50,000 nucleotides of DNA, from the NCBI RefSeq assembly GCF_000091045.1, contig NC_006685.1, positions 1,028,701-1,078,700 of the forward strand. The letters run 5' to 3'. This document shows positions 24,418-36,186 of the stretch, one piece after another. The notes below the pieces were generated by a model. The model was not told where the DNA came from and searched no databases. It worked only from the letters and a program-made list of their open reading frames with translations. Position numbers and translations under genes: made by a program. Source of the DNA: Cryptococcus deneoformans JEC21 (Eukaryota; Basidiomycota; Tremellomycetes; Tremellales; Cryptococcaceae). Numbering within the stretch: the stretch's first letter is position 1; each line of letters begins with the position of its first letter.

Positions 24418-25740
24418 TTAGTACTTACAAGTCCGCCCAGAGTCACTCAAGGGTTATGCTATAGCGCTCAGAATGGGAAGGGGTTTGAAACGTAGGCATA
24501 ACTCGCATCTCATACGGTATACATATATTTAACTTTCGGTCCTTCAGCTCCATCGTAATTGAACATATCAGGGATATCATCATAATCCTTTCTGGTTCTG
24601 CTGTATACAGGGTGGGGGGCAGTACCTCGCAAATAAAGAGAAGAAATGTTATTGAATGACGCGTTGACGCAATATCCAGCATCCAGTTTCGGAAATTAGA
24701 TCGCTGGTCGTTATGTGAAATAGATGTGGTAATTAATGTGGGCGCGTGTCAGTGCCTGAGTATTGATCCCACTTGTTAACTTCTATAGGTAGTGCAGCTG
24801 TAGTATGGCGCTGTTGTGGTAGGTTGGAAGTTCTTCAATAAATACCACGCAGACGATGTCTTCAAACCTCTCTAGGCTGCAAGGCGGATACAATGTAACC
24901 AAGTGAAATTGTCCCCCGTCTTACCTGAAGATACAAGCAGTAACAAGGAAGAAATGAAGAATATTAAGGTTCCTACATCTACCAGTAGTATTAGCAGTGG
25001 CATTCAGCATCTTCGGAAGGGGGAAGGACCGACGATCGACCGATCCAAAGTATTATAATAATTTACAAGTAAAAATCATAACGAATGACAAATAACCAAT
25101 TGTTCCTGATATCGCCCCTGAGTTGTGGCAAGTGACACGCAGGGGGGCAGCAGCCCAGTGTAATAATTAACATGCGCAAGAAGCCGGGCGACTCTGTCTC
25201 AAGCAAAGCAAAGATACCGAACAATTCGTCTTCCACAGATGACAAAATGCGCGCAGTCAAGGCTTGAAAAACCGCCCAGCCCAATGCCGAAGAAACGTGA
25301 CCAAGGCTTATATAGATTAAGATTAGATATGGGGCACAGCTCTCAAGGTGGATACGATCGGTTCCTGTAATCTGACCCAGAATGATGTCAGAAGTAATCA
25401 CCGCCCCTGGTGTCACGCATTCATACACCTCTCGTTCGCTCCATACTATCTTTTTGCCTCCGGCCCCTCTGCTTAATATAGAATTTTATAGTACTTTAAT
25501 TTGTGCTTGTAATAGTTGCCCTTGCAACAAGTTGCAACAAGCTTCAAACTTGTGGCTGCAATAATCGCATGGCGCGATAACGATCTTCCTGATGATTGCT
25601 GTACGATGAGTGCTTTTGCTACAAGCTAGAAACAATAATGCAACCGAACCATCGCGAGGGCATTTCATTAACAAGCGAGTGAGAAAGTCTATTCCAACAC
25701 TGACATCATACATCAAACAACTTTGAGCTACGTTTTAACA
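24418..25740. other. intergenic region upstream of the Zn2Cys6 gene
   Basis: Both neighbours are on the minus strand, so it should contain the 3' UTR of the SQS1-like gene and the promoter of the Zn2Cys6 factor. A short direct repeat of TTGCAACAAG occurs near 25521-25540. Open frames here (for example 25063-25428) resemble no known protein. Confidence 0.5.
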
Positions 25741-28700
25741 CTAGGCTCCCAACCCACTCTTAGTGTTCTTGACTACAGCGACGATTCTGTCGAACGGTCA
25801 GCGGTGAATGTGAAGAGAGAATTGATGACTCACGGAGCATCTATGCCACTGCCACTCCCTATCCCAATCTTGTTTCCTTCTGCCCAGCCCATCTTACTCA
25901 ACAATTTGTGGCCTACATTATCTATCCCAATCTTGTCTGCCCCGTACCCTACAAGTTCTCCTTCCCTAGGTTTGGCAGTCGCACCGCTTGCCCAATCCCT
26001 GCCCTTGCTTTTGACGCCTCCATGGCTACTTTTAGTATAGAGAGTTTTGTGGAACATGGATCCAGAGAAAGGAGCGGCCGTAAGAAGACGTTCACGCTTT
26101 TCTTCTTTCACATCAACCCCGGAGCGTTTGGTCTTGTACAAGGAGCTGATTCTCGTCAGTGACAAACACCATGCTGCAAACATTGCGGACTCACATGGAT
26201 TTCTTTTTTCCAGAACCGCGTGATGTAGAGCCGACACCATAACACTCCGCAAGCATGTGGATCTTCTTTCTCCCTTCCTTATCCATGGCAGGTAGGCTCA
26301 TAGACTCGCTTTTCTTATCTTTGAGGAAAGCTTGGATGAGGTCATCTACCCAATCGAGCGTCTTCCATTCGGGACCGGCTACCGTTTTCTTTTCCAAACC
26401 TCGCTTCTTGTTCTTCTTGAAGCCCATCGAGAAACGGGCATTTTTAGGTTTAAGAGAGAGGTTGAAAGGATCATTGCCAATCGTCTCATAACGATCGCTG
26501 TGCCCAAAGTATTCCTCATGTTCACTGTCTGATAATCCCTCTTCTTCAGAGAACATGTCGGCGACATCAGCAGCTGAACCGGAAATTAGATGAGCAACAG
26601 AAGCTTGATAAATTTGCTTGGAATCCTTGCTTTGGCCGCCTTTCTTGCTGTAACGCTTGTTTTTGCCATTTCGAGATGACCCAGAGATGATGGTGGAGTC
26701 AAACTCTTCCGCATGGCGCGCAAGCTCACGTTGACGCTTCTTCTCGGCCTTGGTTTGACGATCCTTTTCCCACTGAACTTGCAATTCCATTGGAATGCCC
26801 TTGAGTTGCTTGTTCTTCTTGCCCTTTTTTGCTGGGGCTGAAAAGGAAACAAATTAGGAAATTGGCCGAATTATGAAAGAAAACCACTTACCCGAACTGA
26901 ATTCATAAGAATCCTCTTTGATGGCATTGAACATCTTGGCTCTGGGATCATTGAAATTAATTTCTTTACCGCCAAGGGCATCCTAGCGGAGGCTCGTGAG
27001 CATACAGATAACAAGACATCATGGATATCACTTACTTCCATGGCGTTGATGAACCATTCCGTTTGATCGTAATCGTCCACTTCCATGTCATCCTCCTCGT
27101 CTTCTTCACTTTCGTAATGACTGTCACTGTCGCCGTCATTTTCACCGCTGATCTCATCTCTTCCTTCATCACTATCATCCTCGCTCTCATCATCGTCACT
27201 CCAATGATTGACACCGTTGAACATGCCTTCCTCTTGCTTGGCTTCATATTTTTTCCATTTGCCTGTCGATGAGCTAGATGAGTCGTCACCTTCTGCCTCT
27301 AGATCTTCTTCCTCGCTGTATACTTCATTGAACACCTTGCTTGCGATCTTTCCATTCGACCAGTCTCCGCCTTCTGACTCGCGCCTTTGTTCGGCTAAAC
27401 GTTCTTCACTTGTACTAAAAACAACAACATCAGGCTGTTCTGGAGGTGAATCTGACGATATGTCCGCATGGAGAGAAGTCGACTGAGTAAAATTTTGCTC
27501 CTCATAAACTACCTCGCCTGACCGCAGATTATGCTCCTCCTTTGGGTCTTTTGCTGCCCAAGGATTATCTTTTTCAGCTTCCTTGGGATCGAATGCCCAA
27601 GGATTGTCCTCAGTTGCCTCCGCTTCCGAAATAGGCCAACCTTCATTATCCCCAAGCTCCGTCGGCTGGGAAAGCTCTTCAGGGGACATATGCTTAGACT
27701 GCTGATTTAGGCTGGGCTGAGATGACGGAGAACTTTGTCTTTGTCTCATCTTGGGGAGTGCAGGCTTCTTCAGCTTTGGCTTGCTGGAAGTATACGCTGT
27801 GTCAAGCTCATCGTCGCTCAAATCTTGCCCTTGACTATGTGAATTCACCCGACTGATCCAAGCGTCCAGCGCATCCAGCTCAGCGTCTTCCTCGTCCTGT
27901 TCTGAATCAGGTTCAAAACATTCCATGAACCGTGGTTGTAGCTTGTTGTCCTGCTGTGTCGGCAATAACACCCCCATATTCTCGTCGTCATCGTCGTCGC
28001 CATAGTCATCTCCACCAAAAGTATTGATGCTGAGTGCCCACTTGTCAAGAGCCAATTTTTCTTCGTCGGCTTCCCACTGAGCATGCGTAATTTCTTGATT
28101 GTAGCTAGAAAACTTGACTTGCTTGACGCGTGCTTTCGGGGGGGATTGGATTTTCTGCATTTGAATTTCGCCCATATCATCGCCACTGGACTCATTTTCA
28201 ATACCTTGACCATTAATACGGTCCGCAAATTCTTGAAGGGCTTCCAACTCCATCAACTCCTCGTCCATAACATCGCCATCACCGTGTTCAAGCTTTTCGT
28301 GTTGCTCGCGTCTTTTCTCTTGAAGCTTAAGGGAGATTTTTGGAGCCTGAGGCTGGACTAACGTGATTTCCTCACCTTCACTAAGGTTTTGACCTTCATC
28401 AAGGGCATTGATTCGATTGGCAAAATTGTGCAACGTTTCAAGCTCTCTAAGCTCATCATCATCCTTCTCGTCTTGTCTGAGCTCGTCTCTCCTATCTTCA
28501 GGCCCGTGGTATATTTTGCTCGCGCTGGCCTGAACCGAAGGAGGACTGGATTCCTCGTCGGAATCCTCATCCGAATCTACTTCTTTCCCGAGAACATTGA
28601 TCCGATTGGCCCATTTGGAAAGGGCTGCCATATCATCATCATCCTCGTATTTATCCTCGTCTTCATCCGCCTTCTGAGACAGTTTTACGCCCTCCAAATA

Positions 28701-30485
28701 GTCTCTTAATATAGCTTCACTTTCTTTTCCCTTTCCGCCACCAATCAAATCATCAACGCTCATTTGATCTTGCTCGCCCCCGGCGAGATTAGGTGGGCCG
28801 TCAGACCCCCATTCAATGTCCGAGTCGTCTCTCGGAACTCCACGCGCGGCCGCTCGACGGGCCAGACGCTTGGCGTTCTTGTTCGCGCGTTTCTTTTGAT
28901 GTTTTACCATTTTTTCGTCTGTGTACGAGGCCGCAGGAGCATTGATATATCCGGAAATCGAATCGGGAAGCTCCTCAGTACGTAAAGACGCCGGCACTGA
29001 GGGCGGTTGAGGATTAGGATTGGCATCTTCAACAAAGTTTTGAATTTGGCGAGTTGAGTCCAACAGGGGTTGCGCATTGAGATCATCGACAATCTCGATA
29101 TAGGACTGGTATTTCGAAGAACCCTGACCCAAACACCTCATTCCGTGGCGTTGATGGAGTGAGGAAACGTGCGGTCCAATGGCTTTCTGCTGATTGTAAG
29201 CTCGAGGGACAAAAACAATATCCTCTTCGTCGGAATCAGGGGAAGATGAACCAATAGGAGGAGCTGCAACAGTATTGTACTGAGGGGTCTGAGACGGCGT
29301 ACTATCAGGATCAGGATTTGTATCGATGAAGAATAACGTATCTTCCTGATGCGGTTGCAAGTCGGCTTCTGATACCAATCCATCAACATGTTCATGACGA
29401 TCGAAGGAAGACATAATGTCTGGACATGTTTTCGTAAAGGTGTTTGATCCCGTAAACTGGTGTTCATTAGGGACTGGAATCCCCATGATCCCTCCGTTCC
29501 GCGAGTAACCCCCTTCAACAGGATCTTGATGAGAGTTGCCTATGCTGGGGCCGATAGAAAGTTCTCCGGTGTACTGAACCACTTGAAAGATGTTGGAGTC
29601 GTCACCAGCAGTAGGTGGAAGAGAAGAACCAGATTGGCTATCAACCTTTAACTGCTCGCTTTTACCATCGATGACAGCGTCGCTCGTGTTGTCACCATCT
29701 TCCGCTTGTAAAAGTTGGGTGTTTGCTTGGCTTTCGGTATCTGCCATTCGAGTTTCAGAAGCTTCCGGTTTATAGTAATGTCCAACATCAATGCCTTTAT
29801 CTGAGGTCAAAAAAGTTGAATCGTCAGTGACTCAAAGGTGACAGGCACGAGAAAATCTCACCTTCTTCTTGGGTAATGACATCGACCTCTCCGTCTTTAA
29901 ACAATTCCCCCGCTTTGATGAACAAAGGCGCCAGCCCTCCACCCCAGCGGGAACCACTGAGTCCACGACTGCTCTCACTAGCCGTCTTGTTCTTTGTCAT
30001 TTCAACCGATGGATGAACCGAATCAGATTGAGATAGCTGACTGGAGGTCTGGAAACCGAGTCCATGTATTTTATTGGGAGTTGCCGTCCCCGGTGTATGC
30101 GCAAGACGAGGAACATGGTAGGATGACGATGAGACGTTCTTATCGGGACCATTGTGAAAGCGATTTATGTCTCGGTTACCATACGGTGCAACAGAAGCGG
30201 CTGATTAAGGAAAGAACAAGGTCTCATATTAGTAACGTACCTCATACGGTAACGCCATACTTGATACTCACGCTCAAGTTTCTTATAGTGCTGGCTATTG
30301 ATTCTATCGTAGTCGAAAGGAACATTGGAGTAGTCGGCATTGTAAGCCTTCTTGCTGGCGTTGCCATAAAATCCTCCTCGACCGCCACCACCCCGACCCC
30401 TGCTACTACTTCCACGGCCGCGATTTTTGCCACCGTACGGACTGCCGGACGCGAGGAAATCGGCAAAGGATTGTTTTTGAGTCAT
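25741..30485 (-). CDS. SQS1: SQS1-like R3H and G-patch protein, RNA-helicase cofactor
   Basis: Exons (minus): 30272-30485, 29862-30200, 27036-29800, 26892-26982, 26195-26837, 25834-26145 and 25741-25786; 1469 residues. Yeast Sqs1/Pfa1 activates the DEAH helicase Prp43 through its G-patch in ribosome assembly and splicing. Seen here: an N-terminal Gly/Arg-rich segment (RGRGSSSRGRGGGGRGG), a basic patch (KNAKRLARRAAARG), a long acidic Asp/Glu middle with five L..L..[WF]A.RIN repeats, an R3H domain (KKIHMLAECYGVGSTSRG), and a C-terminal G-patch (IGIDNVGHKLLSKMGWAEG, then PIVAVVKNTKSGLGA). The R3H/G-patch order and the terminal GLG match Sqs1. All six introns keep phase. The protein is about twice the size of the yeast one because of the acidic middle. 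The symbol is by domain order, not tested orthology. Confidence 0.9.
27843..28631 (-). repeat. five coding repeats (L..L..[WF]A.RIN) in the SQS1-like protein
   Basis: Residues 575-586, 638-649, 703-714, 766-777 and 826-837 read MAALSKWANRIN, LETLHNFANRIN, LEALQEFADRIN, KLALDKWALSIN and LDALDAWISRVN. Spacings are 63, 65, 63 and 60 residues. Each copy is preceded by an acidic run and mostly followed by Ser/Asp/Glu-rich disorder. The pattern suggests an amphipathic helix used five times. Confidence 0.85.
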
Positions 30486-31407
30486 ACGTTGCCGTTTGTT
30501 GTGAAGATACGGAAGGGTTATACTGAGATTAAATGGATAGACCTATATATAAGATGTGCAATGCCAGGTGAATGGTGAATGTAACTAGAGAATTCGTCGT
30601 TGGTACGGCAATTGCGAGTTGTACGTTCGTTGGTCATTACGAGTATTGCTTCGTACATATTAATCTCCATTAATTATAATATTACATACTAAACCGGCCA
30701 GGACCGCCGAAGAACCGCCGCCACAGTCGGCAGCATAACGAATAATAGTGGAGGAGAGCTCTTCTATGTCGGTACACGGCAACTGTCGGTGATACTCGCT
30801 CCTACGTTGTTGGCATCTTCATAATCTATTCACCTCCAGGTATCGAGCATCATCTCTATCGACTATGATCGCGAAATGCTCATTAACAATGATATTAAAA
30901 GCTGTAAAGATGACGAACAGTAGTAGTATGAAAATATAAATAACACCACTGCCCAACTGGTTTGTGACACAATAAATACAAGCTGCATATCTTCTCACTT
31001 CGCATTCCAGGTATGCGATAATCATCAAGCAGTGCTAATGCTAGATGCTAATATAATTGTATTGTCGTACGGAACAATACTAGGAATGAAACGGTCCTTA
31101 GATGATAAAGGATATCAAATAATACGTGACGCATCGAGTCCCAAAAGTGGTACATAGACAACCCAAGATTCCAAGCAATCCAAGGTACACCTCTGTGATA
31201 ACGTTTAGAGGGTGCGTTTAGCGAATAAACCAAGAGAGAAAGCAGAATCAAATAAAAGAAAACCTCTTGAAAGAAAAATGCGGGGCTAGGTGGGGTATAA
31301 ACATTGCGATGCGACACCATGGAGGCCGCCATCTAGTTGAAGAGGGTAGAAGATACTGACGAGATAATCCCGAAAGGAGGTCGACAATCGGGCGAAAGAA
31401 AGGAGGG
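30486..31407. other. intergenic region between TCO1 3' end and SQS1-like start
   Basis: It should hold the TCO1 3' UTR and the SQS1-like promoter, as both genes are on the minus strand. An AT-rich stretch runs through most of it. A 94-codon hydrophobic frame on the minus strand (31048-31332) has no supporting features. Nothing else was seen. Confidence 0.5.
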
Positions 31408-34400
31408 TTATCTACCATAGATATTTGCTGGAATAGGTACGGCTGGCATTTCCAAGCCGCTGGCAGACTGCTTGGGAGCTAGTACTTTGGCTATTGATGC
31501 CAATAAATCGCCTCTTCTCAGAGGCTTCGTGACGTATTCATCCATGCCAGCCGCAAGACATCTCTCCTTGTCACCGATCATCGCGTGTGCTGTAAGAGCA
31601 ATAATAGGCGTGCGAGGTACGCCCTCATTCGCTTCAAACTCGCGAATCAGACCCGTGGCTTCCATGCCTCCCATCACAGGCATCGAAACATCCATCTGAT
31701 CATTTTGGTCAGTCAGAATATAAATTTAAAAGCTGTCATTTGACTCACCAGAATGACGTCAAATGGTGTTCTAGCCAGCTGTCGCCTCTTGTATTTCTCT
31801 AATGCAATTTCACCATTGTCGGCAACTTCGATCTTATGACCGGCGACCTCCATCAACTTAACAGCCAGCTTCTGGTTCACTAGGTTGTCTTCCGCAAGCA
31901 ACACGCTGAGGATAGTGTCCTTAACAGTGTCTCCTGGTTGGATCTGATGGGATTCCAGCGCAGGGACGATCGCGTTGGATAACTCTTGTAAGGAGAGAGG
32001 GGTGGTATAGTACGTGTTGATACCCATCTCTAAGCAATCCTTGACGGGTATAGGTGAGAGAAGTTGTTCGGAGGCGGAAGGAAGGGCAAGAAGACGGCGG
32101 CGCGATTCGGGAAGTGAGATAAAAGATGGATTAGAGGGTCCACTTGGTTTGTTCGATGGTGCAAGAAGAACAATGGGGATGTAGCGAAGATATTCTATGC
32201 CTCTCAGTTCTCCCGCCTGAAAATGACATCAATAATACTGTACTACTTTGAACGACTCAAGACTCACAGCTTTGAGAGAATCAACGATCATCGTGTCAAA
32301 TACCGTCAAGCCTTGATCCTGCAAAAGATACACATCGTTCACAGAATGGATAACAATAGGCTTTAAACCAAGTTCTTGGAGCATTTCCACGATTCCCGTC
32401 TGGTCACCAAGTGTGTCAATAAACAAGACGCTTCTGCCCGACCAAGGCGATAGCCGCTCTATTATTTGATCCCTCGGTACGCTAGTCATTTCCGCAACAG
32501 TAGTGAAATAGAATCTACTTCCCTGCCCATATTCCGACTCAACCCAAAGGTCGCCACTCATCAGATTTACTAGTCGTTTGGAGATGGTCAATCCCAGGCC
32601 AGTCCCACCGTACTTGCGAGTGGTAGATCCATCCGCTTGCGCAAAGGTGTCAAAAATGACATCAAGCTTATCCTGCTTGATACCAATACCCGTGTCCGCC
32701 ACACAGAATTCAAGCTCAACAGCGTCGGCGACGGTCACGTAGCGCTTGACTCGACAAGAAAGAGCTACTTGACCTTTGGTAGTGAACTTCACGGCGTTAC
32801 CGATGAGGTTGGTAATGACTTGACGAAGACGAAGTGGATCACCAATAAGTTGATCAGGCATCGTGGGATCAACGTCAAAGATGAGATCCAGCTTATTCTG
32901 GGCTGCCTTGACACATAGAGTTTTGAGGACGGAGAAGACGGCAACACGTAGGGAGAATGGGATTTGTTCCATGGTCATGCGGCCCGCCTCAACTATGCAT
33001 CGAATCAGCATTACACTCACATTGATGTTTAGCACACTCTCACTCACTCTTAGAAATATCGAGGATATCATCGATGATGGTTAACAGGGATCCAGCCAAA
33101 CTAGAGACAATCATCAAATTCTCTCGTTGTTGCCTAGTCAATTCGCTTTCCAGAGTCAACACCGTCATGCCGATAATACCGTTCATCGGCGTCCTAATCT
33201 CATGGGACATATTGGCCAAGAACTCGGATTTACTTCTGTTGGCCATTTCAGCTTCCTGTCTCGCTTTGGTGTTCTTCTCAATGGACTCTCTGAGATTGTA
33301 GACCATCTGATTGATCTTCGTTTTTAGACTATCCATTTCACCAGACGCCTCAACAGTGATGAATCTTGTGAAGTCACCATCTGTTGCAGCTGCGGAAATT
33401 TGAGCAAAAGCTCGAACTTGGGATGTCAGGTTCGAGGCCATGGTGTTCACGTTGGATCTTTGAAACAAGTCAACTATGCGCTTGACTTAAAATAAAGGAG
33501 ACACCTTACGTGATCTCTTGCCAGGTTCCTTCAATGTTTTCAACCTCGGCCTGCACTCCTAACTTTCCTTCTGTACCAACTTCCCTAGCGACACGCGTCA
33601 CTTCTGCCGCGAATATAGCTAACTGGTCAATCATATTATTGATTGTGTTCACCAGATCGAGGATCTCTCCGGATACTTTGACGCCGACAACCTTTTGAGT
33701 CAAATCACCACGAGCTACTGCAGTCTTACAATTTGGTCAGCAGTCGCAAAAGCTACTTGGCCTTGAGAATACTTACAGTGGCATGCGCGATGGTTCGGAC
33801 CTGTTCAGTCAAATTGGCCGCCATGATGTTAACACAATCTGTCAAGTCCTTCCAAGTACCGGCCACTCCAGGAACCTTGGCCTGACCACCTAGTCGGCCA
33901 TCGGTTCCGACTTCTCGCGCAACACGGGTGACTTCGGATGAGAACGAACGTAGTGAATCCACCATGTTATTGACCGTATTTTTAAGCTCGAGAATCTCGC
34001 CGAACGCGGCGACGTTGATCTTCTTGCTAAGATCACCAGCAGCGACGGCCGTTGTACTGCAGAGACGAGTAAGCTGATGCCTTCCTCTCAATTATGAACA
34101 CCTACACTTCAGCAACGGAACGCACTTGAGTAGTCAAGTTTAATGCCTACACGCGTATAAGATATCAGGGTCGTCATGTAAATGCCAATGAAATAGACAT
34201 ACCATTAGGTTAACGTTATCCGTAAGAACCATCCAAGTGCCTTCCACGTTGGGCACAACGGCTTGCCCACCCAATTTCCCCTCCGTTCCAACTTCAAGAG
34301 ATACACGAGTAACCTCGGCAGCGAATACCGTCAGTTGGGCAACCTTACATGGCATGTTGGTGAGCTTTTGTGTTTGAAGGTGTTTTGTAATCCGTACTCA

Positions 34401-36186
34401 CCATTTCATTCACAGTACACTTCAGGTCAAGAATTTCACCCTGTACGTCGGCATTGACTGTCTTGGATAAGTCACCCCGAGCGACAGCTTTTGTCTGCAG
34501 GAAGAGATCTTAGTCTGTTATCTTATAAATATCTCTGACAACTTACGACCATGGCAATCTCCCGCACTTGATCTGTCAGATTCCTGGCCATCTTGTTGAC
34601 ATTGGTTGTGAGATCGTCCCATACGCCTTCAACACCGGGAACGACGGCTTGACCGCCCAGCTGGCCATGGGTACCGACTTCTAACGCAACTCGAGTTACT
34701 TCTTTGGCGAATACAGTTAGTTGCCGAACCATTGAATTGACAGTCTGTAATGATAAGTGCGATAAGAAGCATACCCAATCTTAGTATGATTTTTCACTTA
34801 CATTCTTCAAGACGGCCATTTCTCCCTCTGCTTCAATCTCAATCATCTTGCTTAAGTCACCCTAGATAGAAAGTATTAGTGCAATCAAGCAGAAAATGGG
34901 AATACTGACTCTAGCAACAGCTGTGGTAACACTGCCGATTGATCGCACCTGCGTCGTTAAACTTTCACACATTCGATTCACCTTCAAAGTGTCAATAATG
35001 CCTTGTTATATTGGGACCTGCTTACATTGACAGTTAGATCTTTCCATACTCCCTCCACATCCGGCACATTGGCTTGGCCTCCCAGTTTTCCTTGACTACC
35101 GACTTCCAAAGACACTCTGCTGACCTCGTCTGCCAACGTTCTAAGAGACATGACCATTCCATTGACTGTAGTCTTCAATTCTGCAATTTCACCGCTCGCC
35201 TCTACGTCGATGGTTTCCGATAAATCACCCTTTGCTACGGCTTTCGTGACTTTTGCGATGCTTCGCACTTGGTTAGTCAAATTGGCGGCAAGTTTATTCA
35301 CAACGGCGGTGAGGACTTTCCATGTGCCTTCGACATTGGGTACGACGGCCTGTCCACCAAGTTTTCCTTCAGTACCGACTTCCAAAGACACGCGCTCGAC
35401 TTCCACGGCAAAAGTTTGCAGACGATCCACCATTGCATTGATGATGTTTTTGAGTTCAGTCATGGTTTGGCCTTTAACGGGTACAATAATCTTCTGAGTA
35501 AGATCACCAGTGGCGACAGCTTTACACACACGGGCGATGTCCTGAACTTGAGCTTTGAGAAGTTCGAGTTCCTTTTCGGCAGACATGCCAGAATCGCCAG
35601 CCGATTCGCTGTCAGAAGTAGCAGAGACATAAGCAGCAAGAACGCTCTGTGGGAAGAACATTTGTTCGGGAAGAGGAGGCGGCGGCGTTGACAGGGCAGC
35701 CGTAAAAGGATGATAGAAAGATGCGATCTGCTGGGGAGTGAAAGAAGAGGTTTCGCTGGAGGAAACGGGCCGAGTGCAGGTAGGACAAACAGGATCGGGA
35801 GAGGAGTCGTTGAGGGTGGGGACCGGAGGAGTCCAATCAGGAGTAAGCAGATCTGAACCAGGTTGGGCAGGAACGTCGCGTTTGACGTCCTTTACCAGAT
35901 GCGCCTGCGTCCTCTCGGAAGTCCAAACACGATCACCGAGGGCAATAATAGCTCGCTCAATCGCATCCTCAGCCGGGGTCTTTTTGCCGGGAAAGGTTGA
36001 AAGGGTAGCATTCTTTTTTGCCGTCACAGAAGCGTTGTCTTGCAGCGTAGAATCGCCACTTGATGGGAATGGATAATCGGGAGACGGGTGTTGGGATATC
36101 ACTGACAGCAGGGAAAGAATATGCGATTGGAATGCCGTGCTCCCTTCGGTGGCTATGACCGGAGGGTAGGCATCGGGGAGGGACAT
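31408..36186 (-). CDS. TCO1: Nik1-type (group III) hybrid histidine kinase
   Basis: Thirteen exons (minus): 35026-36186, 34910-34981, 34802-34861, 34547-34744, 34402-34494, 34203-34343, 34106-34146, 33777-34056, 33510-33724, 33048-33457, 32268-32992, 31749-32216 and 31408-31695; 1383 residues. Group III kinases are soluble sensors feeding the HOG osmotic MAPK path and are the target of fludioxonil-type fungicides. After a Ser/Pro-rich start there are six tandem units of about 92 residues, each with two HAMP helices (GDL..., [12 protein letters not shown]), from residue 218. Then come the H-box [12 protein letters not shown] (His839), the N-box [11 protein letters not shown]-boxes DTGIGI and GGTGLGL, a degenerate receiver-like stretch ([10 protein letters not shown] ... 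TMIVDSL), and a true receiver with phospho-Asp1290 ([12 protein letters not shown]) and KPL. The ATG at 36186 is the first available in frame; the frame stays open back to an acceptor at 36282, so an upstream exon is possible. Confidence 0.93.

Noticed and set aside
25063..25428. 121-codon minus-strand frame upstream of the Zn2Cys6 gene
   Set aside because: It starts at GTG, has no domain and matches no family I know.
31048..31332. 94-codon hydrophobic frame after TCO1
   Set aside because: It lies in the expected 3' UTR and promoter spacer and has no supporting signals beyond hydrophobic AT-rich codons.
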